Notes under the pieces: model-generated
Database searches by the model: none
What the model was told of the DNA's origin: nothing
Seen by the model: the letters and a program-made list of their open reading frames with translations, nothing else
NCBI GenBank assembly: GCA_019634925.1
Contig: JAHCAL010000002.1
Location: 124,001-188,000 of the forward strand
Direction of reading: 5' to 3'
Length of the DNA: 64,000 nt
DNA from: Pseudomonadales bacterium
Lineage (GTDB): Bacteria > Pseudomonadota > Gammaproteobacteria > Pseudomonadales > Azotimanducaceae
Part shown: in pieces, positions 62,770 to 64,000 of the stretch
How the letters are laid out: each line of letters starts with the position of its first letter
Position numbering within the stretch: position 1 is the stretch's first letter
Made by a program: the position numbers and the translations under genes

Positions 62770-63366
62770 GTGCACGACACGAGGCGCCACTCCGATCCAC
62801 TCGAACGCCTGCGCGCCGACCGGGCGCGCGCCTTCGAGGTCGGGGATCCCTGCGCCGGGCTGTGCACCGTGGCGTCGGTCGACGCGGCGGGCCACCCGGC
62901 TGCGCGTACACTGGTGCTGCGCGAGCTCGAGGGCCGGTTCGCGGTCTTCACCAATCGCACGAGCCCCAAGTGGACCCAGTTCGAACGCAGCGCCACGGTA
63001 GCGGTCGTGGTCTGGCTGCCGATGCTGAATCTGCAGTACCGGCTGCAGTGCACGACACATCCGGTGCCCGACGCGCTGGTGCATGCGAGCTGGCTCCTGC
63101 GCCCGGACGTGCCGAAGCGGCTGGATTGGTTCTATACCACCGCGGCGTCCCAGGGCACTGTGATCGCCGACCGGCGCGCATTGCTCGACGGTCTCGCCGG
63201 GGTATCGCTGCCTGAGCCGTTGACCGCACCGCCGACCGCGGCCGGGCGCTATCTCGAACCCCACAGCATCGACCGGCTGGACCTCGCGCAACCCGACGGC
63301 GTGCACGATCGCCGGCATTTCGAATGGCGCGGCAACGACTGGGTCGAGACGGTCCGCGTGCCCTGA
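62770..63366 (+). CDS. Pyridoxamine 5'-phosphate oxidase-related FMN-binding protein
   Basis: A 198-residue split-barrel flavoprotein. The N-terminal half matches the PNPOx fold: CTVASVDAAGHPAARTLVLRE, FAVFTNRTSPKWTQF (FMN phosphate region, about residues 60-74) and VAVVVWLPMLNLQYRLQC. The C-terminal part (YLEPHSIDRLDLAQPDGVHDR) resembles PdxH, but the usual full set of PLP-binding residues is not evident. It may therefore be a PdxH-like enzyme of other specificity. It starts with GTG 62770. It converges on the metR-like gene with a hairpin in between. Confidence 0.85.
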   Translation: MHDTRRHSDPLERLRADRARAFEVGDPCAGLCTVASVDAAGHPAARTLVLRELEGRFAVFTNRTSPKWTQFERSATVAVVVWLPMLNLQYRLQCTTHPVPDALVHASWLLRPDVPKRLDWFYTTAASQGTVIADRRALLDGLAGVSLPEPLTAPPTAAGRYLEPHSIDRLDLAQPDGVHDRRHFEWRGNDWVETVRVP

Positions 63367-63389
63367 CCGGGCCTACTGCGCCGATCAGG
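63362..63389. terminator. Hairpin between convergent genes, both stop codons in the stem
   Basis: CCTGA (63362-63366) pairs with TCAGG (63385-63389), and after one mismatch CGG (63368-63370) pairs with CCG (63381-63383). The loop is ten bases. Both stop codons (TGA of the PNPOx-like gene and TGA of metR) are in the outer stem. No U-tract. Confidence 0.4.
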
Positions 63390-64000
63390 CAGCGCCGACC
63401 TCCGCGGTGACGATGCCCACGAGCGTTCCGAAACAGGTCGACTTCGCGACCTCGACGAAACCCCGAACGAAAGGGGCCTCCGCCTGGTCCTCGCGCACGG
63501 CCGCATACAGGGTGGGCCAGACGCCCTCCTCGCCCAGCGATCGCGCGACCACGTAGTCGCGCTCGAGATATTCGTGCAGGGCCCAGTTCGGCAGGCACAC
63601 CAGTCCGCGTCCGCTCGCCACCAGCTGGATCATCATGGTGGTCAGTTCGGCCGTGCGGACCCGGGCCGGCTCGACGCGGGCCGGCTCCAGGAAGTTCTTG
63701 AAAACGTCGAGCCGGCCGCGGTCGACCGGATAGGTGATCAGCGTCTCGCCGGCGAGGTCCGCGGGTTCGATCCAAGGCCGGGCGGCAAGCACGTGACCGC
63801 GCGGCAGCGCCAGCAGGGCTTCGTAGCTGAACAGGGGGAGGTATGCGAGACCGCCGTCGGGCACCGGGTCAGCCGTGATGACCAGGTCGAGATCGCCCCG
63901 GGCCAGCGCCGGGAGCGGCGCGAAGTGGAAGCCGCTCGCGATGTCGAGCTCCACGTCGGGCCACGACTCCCGGTACCGGTTGATGGCGGGGAGCAGCCAT
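63385..64000 (-). CDS. metR: LysR-type regulator, MetR-like (5' part beyond the window)
   Basis: The visible 205 residues are the effector-binding domain of a LysR-family activator; the helix-turn-helix lies past base 64000. The segments GFHFAPLPALARGDLDLVITADP, LPLFSYEALLALPRGHVLA, TLITYPVDRGRLDVFKNFL and GVWPTLYAAVRE match MetR, the homocysteine-responsive regulator of methionine genes, closely. GLVCLPNWALHEYLERDYVV also fits. A 15-base near-repeat at 63662-63687 produces the duplicated EPARVEPAR. The met genes it would control are not visible here. Confidence 0.83.
   Translation of the reverse strand, partial: WLLPAINRYRESWPDVELDIASGFHFAPLPALARGDLDLVITADPVPDGGLAYLPLFSYEALLALPRGHVLAARPWIEPADLAGETLITYPVDRGRLDVFKNFLEPARVEPARVRTAELTTMMIQLVASGRGLVCLPNWALHEYLERDYVVARSLGEEGVWPTLYAAVREDQAEAPFVRGFVEVAKSTCFGTLVGIVTAEVGAA

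Overview
The window is a dense, high-GC (roughly two thirds G+C by eye) chromosomal segment from a Gram-negative bacterium, almost certainly a gammaproteobacterium. The main evidence is a single minus-strand locus running fmdB-like, aspS, ruvC-ruvA-ruvB, tolQ-tolR-tolA-tolB-pal-cpoB, queE-queC, next to a tRNA-Lys gene. This order is familiar from Pseudomonas and related gammaproteobacteria. The arsC-like/wrbA/DUF2069 trio and the MetR-type regulator at the right edge agree with this. The accessory genes (cytochrome P450, several short-chain dehydrogenases, two alpha-methylacyl-CoA-racemase-type CoA transferases, a crotonase, a propionyl-CoA-synthetase-like enzyme, an LLM-class enzyme) suggest an environmental heterotroph that degrades lipids, steroids or terpenoids. 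The genus cannot be named from this sequence. I see no transposase, integrase, phage gene, CRISPR array or plasmid function.

Layout. 1-5.6 kb: a yejABEF-type oligopeptide ABC importer operon (minus strand, ATPase cut by the window edge). 5.7-21.2 kb: mainly catabolic and accessory genes (crotonase, MFS exporter, methyltransferase, SDRs, GNAT, CoA transferase, amidohydrolase, outer-membrane protein, GPH-type symporter, two SDRs divergent from a P450/kinase-like operon). 21.3-22.7 kb: a membrane-anchored response regulator. 22.9-34 kb: tRNA-Lys and the queuosine/Tol-Pal/Ruv/AspRS locus. 34-38.6 kb: an HU protein with a basic tail (promoter and terminator both visible), proS, a TlpA-like thioredoxin, and arsC-wrbA-DUF2069. 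38.6-42 kb: monooxygenase-fold protein, acyl-CoA synthetase and CoA transferase in one operon. 42-51.6 kb: MsbA-like exporter, esterase, DUF1295 protein, argC, RhlB-like helicase, nitrilase-family hydrolase, AI-2E-family protein, HisC-like aminotransferase, cupin. 51.7-55.6 kb: a compact modification cluster (methyltransferase-like, 2OG-Fe oxygenase, TylF-like methyltransferase, and a glycosyltransferase whose C-terminal half looks like a GT42 sialyltransferase). 55.6-64 kb: symporter, rhomboid protease, LLM-class enzyme, alpha/beta hydrolase, His-rich exported protein, SixA-like phosphatase, VOC protein, two small membrane proteins, PNPOx-like protein and MetR.

How the genes work together. 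Tol-Pal holds the envelope together during division. RuvABC resolves Holliday junctions. QueE and QueC act in preQ0 synthesis. AspRS, ProRS and tRNA-Lys serve translation. The accessory genes probably activate (CoA ligase), racemise or transfer (CaiB-type), hydroxylate (P450) and oxidise (SDR) acyl or terpenoid substrates, but no full pathway is encoded here. The most unusual items are the two-domain glycosyltransferase at 54.4-55.6 kb, the inside-out response regulator at 21.3-22.7 kb, and short hairpins between convergent genes in which both stop codons lie inside the stem. Start codons were chosen from family starts, Shine-Dalgarno sequences and overlaps, and often differ from the longest open frame.
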